Assembly: GCA_003327455.1 (NCBI GenBank)
Contig: QOQU01000009.1
Location: 62,001 to 126,000, forward strand
Length of the DNA stretch: 64,000 nucleotides
Direction of reading: 5' to 3'
Source of the DNA: Anaerolineae bacterium
Lineage (GTDB): Bacteria > Chloroflexota > Anaerolineae > Anaerolineales > UBA4823
The notes under the pieces are model-generated. The model was not told the DNA's origin. It ran no database searches and saw only the letters and a program-made list of their open reading frames with translations. The translations under genes were made by a program, and so were the position numbers. Shown one piece after another: positions 33,715 to 41,537 of the stretch; the stretch's first letter is position 1, and each line of letters opens with the position of its first letter.

Positions 33715-33743
33715 ATTATACCCCTTTGAAGGGGAAATGTCAA
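33715..33743 (-). promoter_or_regulatory. Consensus sigma-70 promoter with palindromic spacer for the S1-domain gene
   Basis: Minus strand TTGACA (33743-33738), exactly 17 bp, TATAAT (33720-33715): both boxes match consensus. The spacer contains CCCCTT-CA-AAGGGG, a 6-bp inverted repeat that could be an operator. Start near 33708 gives a leader of about 85 nt. Confidence 0.8.
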
Positions 33744-33788
33744 AGTGTATTCCCGATTCAAACATTAACAAATTTTTACTTCCGCCTC

Positions 33789-33817
33789 TTGGCAGGAAAG
33801 TATGATAGGACTATAAT
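33789..33817 (+). promoter_or_regulatory. Promoter for the fmdB-glnA operon
   Basis: TTGGCA (33789-33794), 17-bp spacer, TATAAT (33812-33817), about 37 nt before the fmdB-like ATG. A strong housekeeping-type promoter 45 bp from the divergent S1 promoter. No GlnR-type TGTNA palindrome was noticed. Confidence 0.75.
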
Positions 33818-33853
33818 CATCTGATATTTAGCGCGTTGAGAGAGAGGTGAAAG

Positions 33854-34159
33854 ATGCCGATCTATACGTATCATTGCGACAATTGTGGTATCCGATTTGA
33901 ACAACAGCAACATTTTAGCGATCCTCCTTTGGTTCGTTGTCCTGAATGCAACAAGAACGCCTTGAGAAAAGTTTATACGCCCGTCGGGATCGTCTTCAAA
34001 GGATCAGGTTTTTACGCTACCGATCATCGCTCCCCGTCTGGGGCAAGCCGCAGCTCAGCAAGTTCGGAGCGGGAGTCTTCCACATCAACGACGAAAACTG
34101 AGACGGCGAAGACTGAGACGGCTACTCAATCCACCCCATCGAAAGGAGAGTCAACATGA
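33854..34159 (+). CDS. FmdB-family zinc-ribbon protein
   Basis: 101 aa. MPIYTYHCDNCGIRFEQQQ and VRCPECNKNALRKVYTPVGIVFKGSGFY carry two CxxC pairs that make one zinc ribbon, the FmdB/CxxC_CXXC_SSSS family domain. The C-terminal third is Ser/Thr-rich and low-complexity (KTETAKTETATQS). Family function is unknown; some are regulators. Its stop overlaps the glnA start (ATGA), tying it to glutamine synthetase expression. Confidence 0.9.
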   Translation: MPIYTYHCDNCGIRFEQQQHFSDPPLVRCPECNKNALRKVYTPVGIVFKGSGFYATDHRSPSGASRSSASSERESSTSTTKTETAKTETATQSTPSKGEST

Positions 34160-35493
34160 AACCCGAAGAATTACTCAAAACTGTCAAAGCCGATCAGGTC
34201 AAATTTATCTCGCTCCAGTTTACCGATGTCACAGGAGCAGTCAAATCGGTAGATATACCGGTGAATCGTTTACCTCAGGCGTTAGACGAAGGCGTGTGGT
34301 TCGATGGTTCTTCGATTGAGGGCTTTGCCCGCATCCAGGAGAGCGACATGCGGCTGGTGCTGGATCCTTCTACTTACGCTGTTCTCCCCTGGACACCTCC
34401 CGAGCTGCGTCGGGCGCGGGTGTTTTGTGATATTTATACCCCGGCAGGTGAGCCCTTTGAAGGTGATCCACGTGGCACGCTCAAAAGCATGTTGGCAAAA
34501 CTCGAGGCGCGCGGCTGGGTTTATAACGTGGGTCCTGAGCCGGAGTTTTTCCTCTTCCGTCGCAATGGGCCGGATATGATCCATCCGGTGCCCCACGATG
34601 TCGGCGGCTATTTTGATTTTTCTGCGAATGATGAAGCTGTGCGGGTGCGCACTGAACTTATGGAAGCATTGGCGAGCATGGGCCTGGATGTTGAGATGGG
34701 CCACCATGAGGTTGCCCTGGGGCAGCATGAGATTGACTTCCAATATGCTGACGCGTTGCGCACCGCCGACAATGTCTTGACGCTGAAGTATACGGTTAAG
34801 GCAATCGCGGCCCAGCATGGTCTGGTGGCTTCTTTTATGCCAAAACCTATTTTCGGCATTAACGGCTCAGGGATGCACTGCCATCAGTCGCTGTTCACCA
34901 AAGATGGCAAGAATTTGTTCTCTGATCCGAGCAACGAATATCACCTCTCGGAGATTGGGCGCGGTTTCATCGCCGGTCAGTTACACCATGCCCGCGCCCT
35001 CTCAGCAGTTGTTGCCCCAACCATCAACTCTTATAAACGCTTGGTACCAGGTTATGAGGCACCTGTTTATATTGGCTGGGCGCAGATTAACCGCTCTGCC
35101 TTGATCCGCATCCCACAATTTACGGAAGGGCGGGAGAAATCGGTGCGCGCTGAGTTGCGTTGCCCTGATCCATCCTGCAATCCCTATCTGGCATTTGCGG
35201 TAATGCTGGCAGCCGCCCTGGACGGGATTGATCGCAAGTTACCCTGCCCGGCGCCTTTGAATAATGTCAATGTCTATCACCTGACGGCTGAAGAACGCGC
35301 CCAGATGAACATTGCCGAACTGCCCGGTTCACTCGCGGAAGCGCTGCGTGAACTGGAGAAGGATGAGGTGCTCAAAGAAGCGCTTGGGCCCTTCACTTAC
35401 GACGCTTTTCAACGGGCCAAGTGGGCAGAAGTCGAAGAATCGCGCATGAAAGTCACCGATTGGGAGTTGGAACGCTATCTGGAAACCGCTTAA
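34156..35493 (+). CDS. glnA: Glutamine synthetase type I (alpha subgroup)
   Basis: 445 aa, the length of Bacillus-type GSI-alpha. WFDGSSIEGFARIQESDMRL, the ATP site and metal ligands in PEPEFFLF and MGHHEVALGQHEIDF, NGSGMHCHQSLF and RSALIRIPQFTEGREKSVRAELRCPDPSCNPYLAFA are all present. The C-terminal IAELPGSLAEALRELEKDEVLKEALG is GSI-alpha style and the adenylylation loop of GSI-beta is absent, so control should be feedback-type and not adenylylation. Forms dodecamers that make glutamine from glutamate, ammonia and ATP. Translationally coupled to the zinc-ribbon gene; closed by a bidirectional terminator. Confidence 0.97.
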   Translation: MKPEELLKTVKADQVKFISLQFTDVTGAVKSVDIPVNRLPQALDEGVWFDGSSIEGFARIQESDMRLVLDPSTYAVLPWTPPELRRARVFCDIYTPAGEPFEGDPRGTLKSMLAKLEARGWVYNVGPEPEFFLFRRNGPDMIHPVPHDVGGYFDFSANDEAVRVRTELMEALASMGLDVEMGHHEVALGQHEIDFQYADALRTADNVLTLKYTVKAIAAQHGLVASFMPKPIFGINGSGMHCHQSLFTKDGKNLFSDPSNEYHLSEIGRGFIAGQLHHARALSAVVAPTINSYKRLVPGYEAPVYIGWAQINRSALIRIPQFTEGREKSVRAELRCPDPSCNPYLAFAVMLAAALDGIDRKLPCPAPLNNVNVYHLTAEERAQMNIAELPGSLAEALRELEKDEVLKEALGPFTYDAFQRAKWAEVEESRMKVTDWELERYLETA

Positions 35494-35516
35494 TCCCTCT
35501 TTTTATCCTGACAAGA

Positions 35517-35553
35517 AAAAGTAGGTCGGGCAACTCCGACCTACTTTACTTTT
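35517..35553. terminator. Bidirectional terminator shared by glnA and ttuA-like genes
   Basis: AAAGTAGGTCGG (35518-35529) and CCGACCTACTTT (35536-35547) form a 12-bp stem with a 6-nt loop. Plus strand continues ACTTTTTC; minus strand continues TTTTTCTTG. The stem overlaps the last codons of the minus-strand gene, which stops at 35541. Confidence 0.88.
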
Positions 35554-36491
35554 TCTACCATACGGCAAAAAGCGCATAACCCTTCTACGGTTGTGGGCCC
35601 TCCACAACCCGGACAGGTATGAAGCTCTTCGCCTCCAGCCCCAATGCCTTCTTCTCCCCCATCTCCCAGCGGTTGAGCAAATAAGCCCTTTTCTTTAGCC
35701 TGCAGGAAGGCAAGATAGAAGCTCAACTTTGCGCCTGGGCGGTCGGCTTCCAGCTGGTTGAGCAAGGTTTTGTAGTAAATTGTAGTAGAACCTGCTGCAT
35801 GAGGACATTCTTCGTAGATGTATTCAATACCACGCACCAGTGCATAAGCAGCCATTTCGCGCTCATAAAAACGACAGAGGGGTTTCACTTTGCGCACCAG
35901 GCCAGCGTGTCGGGCAGGCAAGACCGGACTTTGTCGGTAGAGATAACCCACGTTCCAGTTTAAAGTGTTGCCGAACAATACCGCTGCCTCATCATCCAGA
36001 TTGTGACCGGTCGCAAGCACATCGTATTGTCCTTCGCGGGCAATCTGATCGAGAATATGCCGTTTGGTCAAACCGCACACCGAACAGGGTTTGTTCTTGC
36101 CTCGTTGGGTTACGGCTGCCAGTTCGGGGATGGTCAACCCAATTTGTTGCGGAGCATCCACCACAATCAGTTTCAAGCCACGTTGGTTGGCAAATTTTTC
36201 GCACAGTTCTTGCGATTTTTGGGAATATCCAAAACCACCATCAATCCCTAAGGCAATATATACACCGTCCGCCTGATAGCCAAGCTGCCAGAGAATATCC
36301 CATAAAGATAGCGAATCTTTACCACCCGAAACGGCTACCAACAGGCGATCGTCTGGCGAGAACATGCGATATTTGGCGATAAAGCGTTGTGTCTGCTCGA
36401 CAATCCATTGCGGGAAATGGATGTTGCAAAGGGCAAGCTTGTGCTGCCGCATATTGATTACCGCTTTCTGAGAACACTTTCGACATTTCAT
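35541..36491 (-). CDS. ttuA: tRNA 2-thiolation enzyme, TtuA/TtcA-Ncs6 family
   Basis: 316 aa. N-terminal zinc finger C3-x2-C6 and C22-x2-H25, PP-loop VAVSGGKDS at 53-60 for tRNA adenylation, the Fe-S ligand cysteines in KPCSVCG and EECPHAAGSTT, and a C-terminal zinc finger CPGCG/CAFC. This is the TtuA layout (thermophile enzyme making 2-thioribothymidine at tRNA position 54) and it has the sulfur carrier TtuB next door. TtcA (s2C32) is the alternative but lacks the terminal zinc fingers. Confidence 0.88.
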   Translation of the reverse strand: MKCRKCSQKAVINMRQHKLALCNIHFPQWIVEQTQRFIAKYRMFSPDDRLLVAVSGGKDSLSLWDILWQLGYQADGVYIALGIDGGFGYSQKSQELCEKFANQRGLKLIVVDAPQQIGLTIPELAAVTQRGKNKPCSVCGLTKRHILDQIAREGQYDVLATGHNLDDEAAVLFGNTLNWNVGYLYRQSPVLPARHAGLVRKVKPLCRFYEREMAAYALVRGIEYIYEECPHAAGSTTIYYKTLLNQLEADRPGAKLSFYLAFLQAKEKGLFAQPLGDGGEEGIGAGGEELHTCPGCGGPTTVEGLCAFCRMVEKVK

Positions 36492-36510
36492 TGCTTGTTT
36501 TGCCTGCGCT

Positions 36511-36708
36511 TTATCCGCCCGAAATTACTGCAACCAAACGGATCGTTTCACCGGGGCGGAGGATTTCGTCATCGGTGATCAATTCCCCTTCTCGGGTTGC
36601 TAAAACGCTCTCACGGTTGATGCCCAGCCTGGCCAACGCATCCCGCAGGGTCGTGCCGGCTTTGACTTCGTATTCCTGATTGCGCAGAACGATCTTGACG
36701 GTCTCCAT
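36511..36708 (-). CDS. ttuB: Ubiquitin-like sulfur carrier TtuB
   Basis: 65 aa beta-grasp protein starting METVKIVLRNQEYEVKAGTT and ending VAVISGG, the Gly-Gly terminus that becomes a thiocarboxylate. Located 19 nt upstream of the ttuA-like gene on the same strand, it is the expected sulfur donor for TtuA. TtuB of Thermus also modifies proteins; this cannot be judged here. Ribosome site GGAGAGAAG. A MoaD-like gene elsewhere in the window is a separate carrier. Confidence 0.85.
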   Translation of the reverse strand: METVKIVLRNQEYEVKAGTTLRDALARLGINRESVLATREGELITDDEILRPGETIRLVAVISGG

Positions 36709-36734
36709 AATTGTAACTTCTCTCCTGCAAGATA

Positions 36735-36763
36735 AGTCTACAACAATACTCCGAATTCGTAAA
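36735..36763 (-). promoter_or_regulatory. Candidate promoter for ttuB-ttuA
   Basis: Minus strand TTTACG (36763-36758), 17-bp spacer, TAGACT (36740-36735), about 27 nt before ATG 36708. Moderate match only. Confidence 0.4.
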
Positions 36764-36776
36764 GGAGGGTGATGAT

Positions 36777-36842
36777 GTGAATTTGTGTCGGTTGCTTATC
36801 AAGACCCAAATTCATGCTGAAAGCGACGAGCGGCAAGTGTAG
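36777..36842 (+). CDS. Possible 21-codon small ORF upstream of amrS
   Basis: GTG 36777 follows AAAGGAGGG (36761-36769) by about 8 nt and opens a 21-residue frame starting VNLCRLLIKTQ and stopping at TAG 36840. The Shine-Dalgarno match is good but no homologue is recognised and no promoter is evident in front. It may be a leader peptide for amrS or a chance reading. The rest of the 36709-36968 gap shows only the promoter elements described. Confidence 0.25.
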   Translation: MNLCRLLIKTQIHAESDERQV

Positions 36843-36961
36843 GTCGAAGCCTGAGGTCCTTTAACAGTCCCTGTATTTGCGATCTAAAACTCAGCATTAT
36901 CTAATAAAATTACCTGGAAAATCAAACCAATAATCCTCACCAGGATTGTCCATAAATGTTG

Positions 36962-36967
36962 TAAAAT
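36962..36967 (+). promoter_or_regulatory. -10 box giving a leaderless amrS transcript
   Basis: TAAAAT at 36962-36967 is 7 nt before ATG 36975, so transcription would begin on the start codon. No Shine-Dalgarno sequence precedes either ATG 36969 or 36975. A -35 box is not convincing. Confidence 0.4.
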
Positions 36968-36974
36968 TATGAGT

Positions 36975-38087
36975 ATGAGCACCGTTGCCGAAGTGTTAGA
37001 CTCTCTGACCGTTGAAGGCGAACTCTATGAGAAACTTGCTGACGGTTCGGTGCGATGTTACGCCTGTGGACATCGTTGCCTGCTCCGCTCTGGCAAACGC
37101 GGCATTTGTAAGGTGCGTTTCAATCAAGATGGCGTTTTGCGCGTGCCGTTCGGATATGTCTCCGGTTTGCAGGTTGATCCCATTGAGAAAAAACCGTTCT
37201 TCCATTTTCTAGCCGGCAGTGACGCGCTCACCTTTGGAATGTTGGGGTGCGATTTTCACTGTTCCTTTTGTCAGAACCACCTTTCTTCACAGTTCTTGCG
37301 GGATCCGGCTTCTAACCTTGCTGCCTCTTATGTGCGCAAGGCTTCGCCAGAGCAGATGGTCAAACTGGCCCTGGAGAGTGGTGCCGAAGTTATCGCCTCC
37401 TCTTACAATGAACCCTTAATCACCTCGGAGTGGGCAGTGGCAATCTTCCGGCAAGCGGTTCAGGCCGGTTTAAAATGTGTTTATGTCTCCAATGGCAATG
37501 CGACCCCAGAAGTGCTGGAGTACTTGCGTCCCTATGTCAGTGGTTACAAGATTGACCTGAAGACGATGCAGGATCGCCATTACCGCCGCCTGGGAGGGGT
37601 GTTGCAAAATGTGCTCGATAGCATTCGGTTGGCGCATGAATTGGGTTTTTGGGTTGAGGTTGTTACGCTGGTTATTCCGGGCTTCAACGATAGCACCGAA
37701 GAGTTAATGGATGCTGCCCGCTATATTGTCTCGGTGTCGCCGGATATTCCCTGGCATGTGACAGCCTTTCATCCTGATTACAAAATGATCGATCCACCGC
37801 CGACACCAGGACACACCCTCCTGAGAGCGACCGAAATCGGGCTGGAGGCCGGGTTACGCTTTGTCTATGCTGGCAATCTGCCAGGGCGGGTCGGCGATTA
37901 TGAGAGCACTTTTTGTCCGCAATGCAAAACTTTGCTGGTCGGACGTCAAGGGTACACACTCTATCAGTATCAAATTACTGCAGACGGGAAGTGCCCTCAG
38001 TGTGGCACAACCATCCCTGGTGTGTGGAGTGATCATCCGCAAGCGGTGCGTTTGGGCGGCTGGGGGATGCCGCGCTTGCTCTTCTAA
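36975..38087 (+). CDS. amrS: AmmeMemoRadiSam-system radical SAM enzyme
   Basis: 370 aa from ATG 36975 (ATG 36969 is two codons earlier). A Cys-rich N-terminus CYACGHRCLLRSGKRGICKVR, the radical SAM motif CDFHCSFCQN and the C-terminal zinc ribbon CPQCKTLLVGRQGYTLYQ ... CPQCG match AmrS (PflA-like). The family is predicted to act with an AMMECR1-domain and a Memo-like protein in an unidentified reaction; neither partner is in the window. Convergent with the acetyltransferase-like gene. Confidence 0.9.
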   Translation: MSTVAEVLDSLTVEGELYEKLADGSVRCYACGHRCLLRSGKRGICKVRFNQDGVLRVPFGYVSGLQVDPIEKKPFFHFLAGSDALTFGMLGCDFHCSFCQNHLSSQFLRDPASNLAASYVRKASPEQMVKLALESGAEVIASSYNEPLITSEWAVAIFRQAVQAGLKCVYVSNGNATPEVLEYLRPYVSGYKIDLKTMQDRHYRRLGGVLQNVLDSIRLAHELGFWVEVVTLVIPGFNDSTEELMDAARYIVSVSPDIPWHVTAFHPDYKMIDPPPTPGHTLLRATEIGLEAGLRFVYAGNLPGRVGDYESTFCPQCKTLLVGRQGYTLYQYQITADGKCPQCGTTIPGVWSDHPQAVRLGGWGMPRLLF

Positions 38088-38100
38088 TCCCTCTCCTGAC

Positions 38101-39126
38101 CTATCGTTCCAGGCGGACACGCATCACAAAACGATCGATGGCGCCAAAGCGGTATTTATATTCCTCATCGCCGCGCATAAAATCAAATGCGCTTCTCCCG
38201 TTTTCGTTTGCCCATTTGAGCAGATAACTGAGTAAGACCCAACCCGGTGAGTAGGCGTTGAAACGGTTGTCCATCCCGGAGTTATAGACCCAGATCTGAT
38301 TACCGTAGTCAAAATTGAGGTAACCGGCTGCTTTCTGCCCCTCGATTTCCAAAAAGGCTAACTGTAACCAGCCGGCGCGAAAGGCTGTCCAGATGGCTGA
38401 ACGCATTTGGGAGCGCATGACGGTAGTCAGGAAGGCTTGCTTCTCTTCATCCAATGCCATGAGCTCTAGAAAGGCGTCGATCTCCTGGTCGAGCGTATGT
38501 TCGTCTTGCACAATGTACCAGCGAAACGGCGTTCCCGATTCTTCCAGACGGCGTAATTTGCGCCGGATTTCATGGCGCTGTTTTTTGTTAATACCTGCCA
38601 GATAGGTCTCCCAATCTCCCGGCAGTGGAATGTAGGGGGAATGTTGTAAACGTTCAAGGTGATAGTGCCATCCTATCCGCCTGGCTGCCGTTTCTAATGC
38701 GGAGAGGGTACGTGAGCTATCCAGAATATTGTACAGATCGAGCACCTTCCAGGCGGGGGAGTTGACCGCTGCCAGGTGGTTTAATAAACCGTCACAAAAG
38801 ATGGCTAAATCGGCTTCGCGGACGATGAAATCCAGGTAATCCGAGATTTCGATACTCCCTAACAACATGAGGGCTGCTTCTCCCTCGCGGTTTTGGGTGA
38901 AGAACAGCGGTGCAATGCCATGCAGTTGGTTGTTTCCATCGCGGGCGAGCACAATATATAACTCTCCCTTTTCCCATTCACCTCCACCTAACGTTTGCCA
39001 CCAGGTATAGAGATATTCATGACGCAAAAACGGCACGTGACTTGCACTCTCTGCCAACAGGTGATTCCATTGTTCTGCCAGCGATTCGAACTGCTCAGGC
39101 GTTTGAATGACTTGGAATTGCCACAT
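38101..39126 (-). CDS. FemAB/BioF2-like GNAT acyltransferase
   Basis: 341 aa from ATG 39126; the frame extends to 39291 but that part covers the divergent promoter. SESASHVPFLRHEYLYTWWQTLG near the start, KKQRHEIRRKLRRLEESG in the middle and the C-terminal GWVLLSYLLKWANENGRSAFDFMRGDEEYKYRFG are signatures of the FemAB-like GNAT (CelD/BioF2, Pfam Acetyltransf_6) family found in envelope and polysaccharide modification. Acyl donor and acceptor unknown. The ribosome site is weak (GAAGGGAG lies 18 nt upstream), so the start is approximate. Confidence 0.78.
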   Translation of the reverse strand: MWQFQVIQTPEQFESLAEQWNHLLAESASHVPFLRHEYLYTWWQTLGGGEWEKGELYIVLARDGNNQLHGIAPLFFTQNREGEAALMLLGSIEISDYLDFIVREADLAIFCDGLLNHLAAVNSPAWKVLDLYNILDSSRTLSALETAARRIGWHYHLERLQHSPYIPLPGDWETYLAGINKKQRHEIRRKLRRLEESGTPFRWYIVQDEHTLDQEIDAFLELMALDEEKQAFLTTVMRSQMRSAIWTAFRAGWLQLAFLEIEGQKAAGYLNFDYGNQIWVYNSGMDNRFNAYSPGWVLLSYLLKWANENGRSAFDFMRGDEEYKYRFGAIDRFVMRVRLER

Positions 39127-39227
39127 GGATAGATTAACCGGATGCTCCCTTCTTTTTTCGTGGCAGAATCCTCTGGCGCGCAGAGCATTTCCCACGAAGA
39201 TTGAATCGATGCTTGTGATTTTACCAG

Positions 39228-39233
39228 TATAAT
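39228..39233 (+). promoter_or_regulatory. -10 box for the PPM-like membrane protein gene
   Basis: TATAAT on the plus strand, about 40-48 nt before the start codons at 39272/39281. The nearest -35-like TTGAAT (39201-39206) is 21 bp away, too far, so activation may be needed. Confidence 0.4.
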
Positions 39234-39271
39234 GCAAGTAGGAAACTTTCACTCGACTTACTTCGGCAAGG

Positions 39272-41533
39272 ATGTTGCCTGTGTTTGACATTCACATTTT
39301 ACCCCTCTCTTCACCGTCTAACGCAGAGGGATTTGAACCCCAATCGGATTTCCATACCGCTCGAACGGCAAAGAAAGTTGCCCGCCAACGGCGCAAGGAC
39401 ACGCTTCTGATTCATCTCAGACTTCAGGGCGGGTCGACTCTGTCTCCTGATAAACGCTCTTTGCTTTTACAAAGGCTGAGTGAGGTCTTCTACAAAACGC
39501 CTGGCACCACCACCGGTGCCCTGCGCGCCGTAGCTGAGAGTCTGAACCAGTTTCTCTTTGAGCGCAACGCACGTCTGGAGAACGCCGAAAATCGGGTCAT
39601 CGCTTTTCTAACCCAAATTGTCCAGAGCCAGGGCCGTTTAACCATTGCTCAGAGCGGGTTGACCCATGTTTTTTGGATTAACTCGCAGGGTGTTGAACAT
39701 CTCTACGATCCCGATCTGGCAGGACAGGGTTTAGGCGTTGGCAAAGTCGCAAAGATCCGCTTTGTGCAGGGACAAATCCAGAGTGGAGATGCTCTGCTGG
39801 TTTGTATCAGACCACCGGTTACCTGGCGATCGTCTTTGCTTGCCTCATTATATGGTCAGGATCTGAGCAGGATAGGTCAGAAGCTGACAGGGGAAACCGC
39901 CGGAGAAGCCTGGGCGGTTCAGTTTAAAGCCGGTTCCGGGAAAATCTTTCCCATTCCGCTTCCATCTGCTCAGGCGGCGCAGAATATCCAACTTTCACCT
40001 GCTTCAACTGCTACTACGAGTGAAGAAAAAATCACGCCTGTTCCTCTTTCTGAGCCAGAAAAAGAAGTTTCTCTCGTTTCGCCTGTTCCTCCCACCCTGC
40101 TGGAGGAAGGACCTTCCTCGCTTACACCCGTCGAGACATCCTCTGACAGCCAGACGGCCTCAATCGTTACACCGCAGGCATCTGTCGAGTCACATCCATC
40201 GCTGTCCAAAGCCGGGAAACCTCAGCAGCCCACCGCTCCTCGTCTTTCTCTGCTGGATGGCATCCGAAAGGACTTGAGGGAGGTGGGACGACGTCTGATT
40301 CAAAGGCTTGGTCGTTTCATGCCAGATGCAACGGTCTTTCAAATTCCGACTTCGGTCATGGCATTGATTGCCATTCTCACCCCGTTGCTGGTCGTCACAG
40401 TTGCCAGTCTGGTTTATTTCCGGCAGGGACAGAAGGGAGAATTTGAGCGCTATTTGGCACTTGCCGAGCAGGCTGCTCAGCAAGCCCAGAGCCTTCAAGA
40501 TCCTTTAGGGCAACGTTCGGCATGGCAGACGACGTTGGCTTATCTCGATCAGGCAATGGCTTACTCAAACTCGTCGGAAGCCCAGGCCCTGCGTGCCCAG
40601 GCTAATGCAGCTATTGATCAACTGGAGGCAATCAAGCGGCTAGATTTTGCTGTGGCAATAGATGAGTTGCCAAAAGATGCTCAGATTGTAAAGATCGCCG
40701 TTACGGAAAATGAGCTGTTTCTGCTGGATGCCAGCGCTGGCGTGGTCTGGCGGGCGGCGGCTGCAGCGCGCGGTTATGTTCTTAACCCCACTGTCTCCTG
40801 CGGCCCAGGGATTCAAGGAGCGGCTGTGGGAAAACTGGTTGGTTTTGGCCTGATCCGCAAACCTACGCAACTGCAGGCTGTGATCGTTGGTTTAGATTCA
40901 ATGGGGAATGTGGTCACCTGCGAGTTTAATGATCCTCCAGTGGTCGATTCCTTGACTCCTGACGAGCGCGGCATGGGAAGCTTACAAGGGTTCTTAATTG
41001 ATCGTGGCAATAGCTATGTGCTTGACCCTGACAAGAACGCGGTTTGGATCTACTGGAAAAACAATTTTGATCAAAAGCCGGAGCTGTTCTTTTCCGATGA
41101 TGTACCCTCGATGCAAGATGTCATTGACTTTGCCGTTTATGGTGAGGATCTGTATCTCCTACATGCGGATGGACATCTGGCACAATGCTCCTATAATCCC
41201 TCGACGCCCACTCGCTGTGTCGATCCGCAACCGTATAAAGATTCCCGCCCAGGGCGTGAAAACCAACTCTTACAGAGTGAGACACCCTTTACCCGCCTCT
41301 ATGTCTCTCAACCGCCCGAACCTGCGCTCTACCTGCTTGAATCCAGCCTGCCGGCGATATACCAGTTCAGCCTGAGACTCCTGGCATTTCACGCTCAGTT
41401 CCGGAGCATCGCCATGCCTTCCTTCAGCCCTCTACCTCAGGGGGTGCGGGCAACAGCGCTGGCAGTGTCATCGGAACAACGCCTGGTTTTTCTGGCTTTT
41501 GGCAACCGTGTCTATTATGCCGCTTTGCCCTGA
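39272..41533 (+). CDS. Membrane protein with degenerate PPM-phosphatase-like domain and C-terminal beta-rich domain
   Basis: 753 aa from ATG 39272; GTG 39281 fits the AAGGA site better. Residues about 25-215 follow the PP2C/PPM fold by pattern: RRKDTLLIHLRLQGG, the helical ALRAVAESLNQFLFERN, GRLTIAQSGLTHVFWINSQGVEHLY (where active PPMs have A-x-x-GD-S-R-x-Y) and IQSGDALLVCIRPPVTW (where active enzymes have GDxxLLCSDG). The metal-binding Asp residues are replaced, so it would be a pseudophosphatase. A Ser/Pro/Glu linker (220-330), one membrane helix (about 355-378) and a beta-rich domain of repeated strand pairs, perhaps a propeller, follow. It converges, 4 nt apart, with a true PP2C gene. Confidence 0.72.
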   Translation: MLPVFDIHILPLSSPSNAEGFEPQSDFHTARTAKKVARQRRKDTLLIHLRLQGGSTLSPDKRSLLLQRLSEVFYKTPGTTTGALRAVAESLNQFLFERNARLENAENRVIAFLTQIVQSQGRLTIAQSGLTHVFWINSQGVEHLYDPDLAGQGLGVGKVAKIRFVQGQIQSGDALLVCIRPPVTWRSSLLASLYGQDLSRIGQKLTGETAGEAWAVQFKAGSGKIFPIPLPSAQAAQNIQLSPASTATTSEEKITPVPLSEPEKEVSLVSPVPPTLLEEGPSSLTPVETSSDSQTASIVTPQASVESHPSLSKAGKPQQPTAPRLSLLDGIRKDLREVGRRLIQRLGRFMPDATVFQIPTSVMALIAILTPLLVVTVASLVYFRQGQKGEFERYLALAEQAAQQAQSLQDPLGQRSAWQTTLAYLDQAMAYSNSSEAQALRAQANAAIDQLEAIKRLDFAVAIDELPKDAQIVKIAVTENELFLLDASAGVVWRAAAAARGYVLNPTVSCGPGIQGAAVGKLVGFGLIRKPTQLQAVIVGLDSMGNVVTCEFNDPPVVDSLTPDERGMGSLQGFLIDRGNSYVLDPDKNAVWIYWKNNFDQKPELFFSDDVPSMQDVIDFAVYGEDLYLLHADGHLAQCSYNPSTPTRCVDPQPYKDSRPGRENQLLQSETPFTRLYVSQPPEPALYLLESSLPAIYQFSLRLLAFHAQFRSIAMPSFSPLPQGVRATALAVSSEQRLVFLAFGNRVYYAALP

Positions 41534-41537
41534 GGCA

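Noticed and set aside
33625-33771. Upstream extension of the S1-domain protein
   Set aside because: It would read through a perfect sigma-70 promoter; the ATG at 33624 has a good ribosome site.
34100-34156. glnA riboswitch or GlnR operator
   Set aside because: glnA starts inside the end of the preceding gene; there is no leader to hold a riboswitch, and no GlnR palindrome was seen at the operon promoter.
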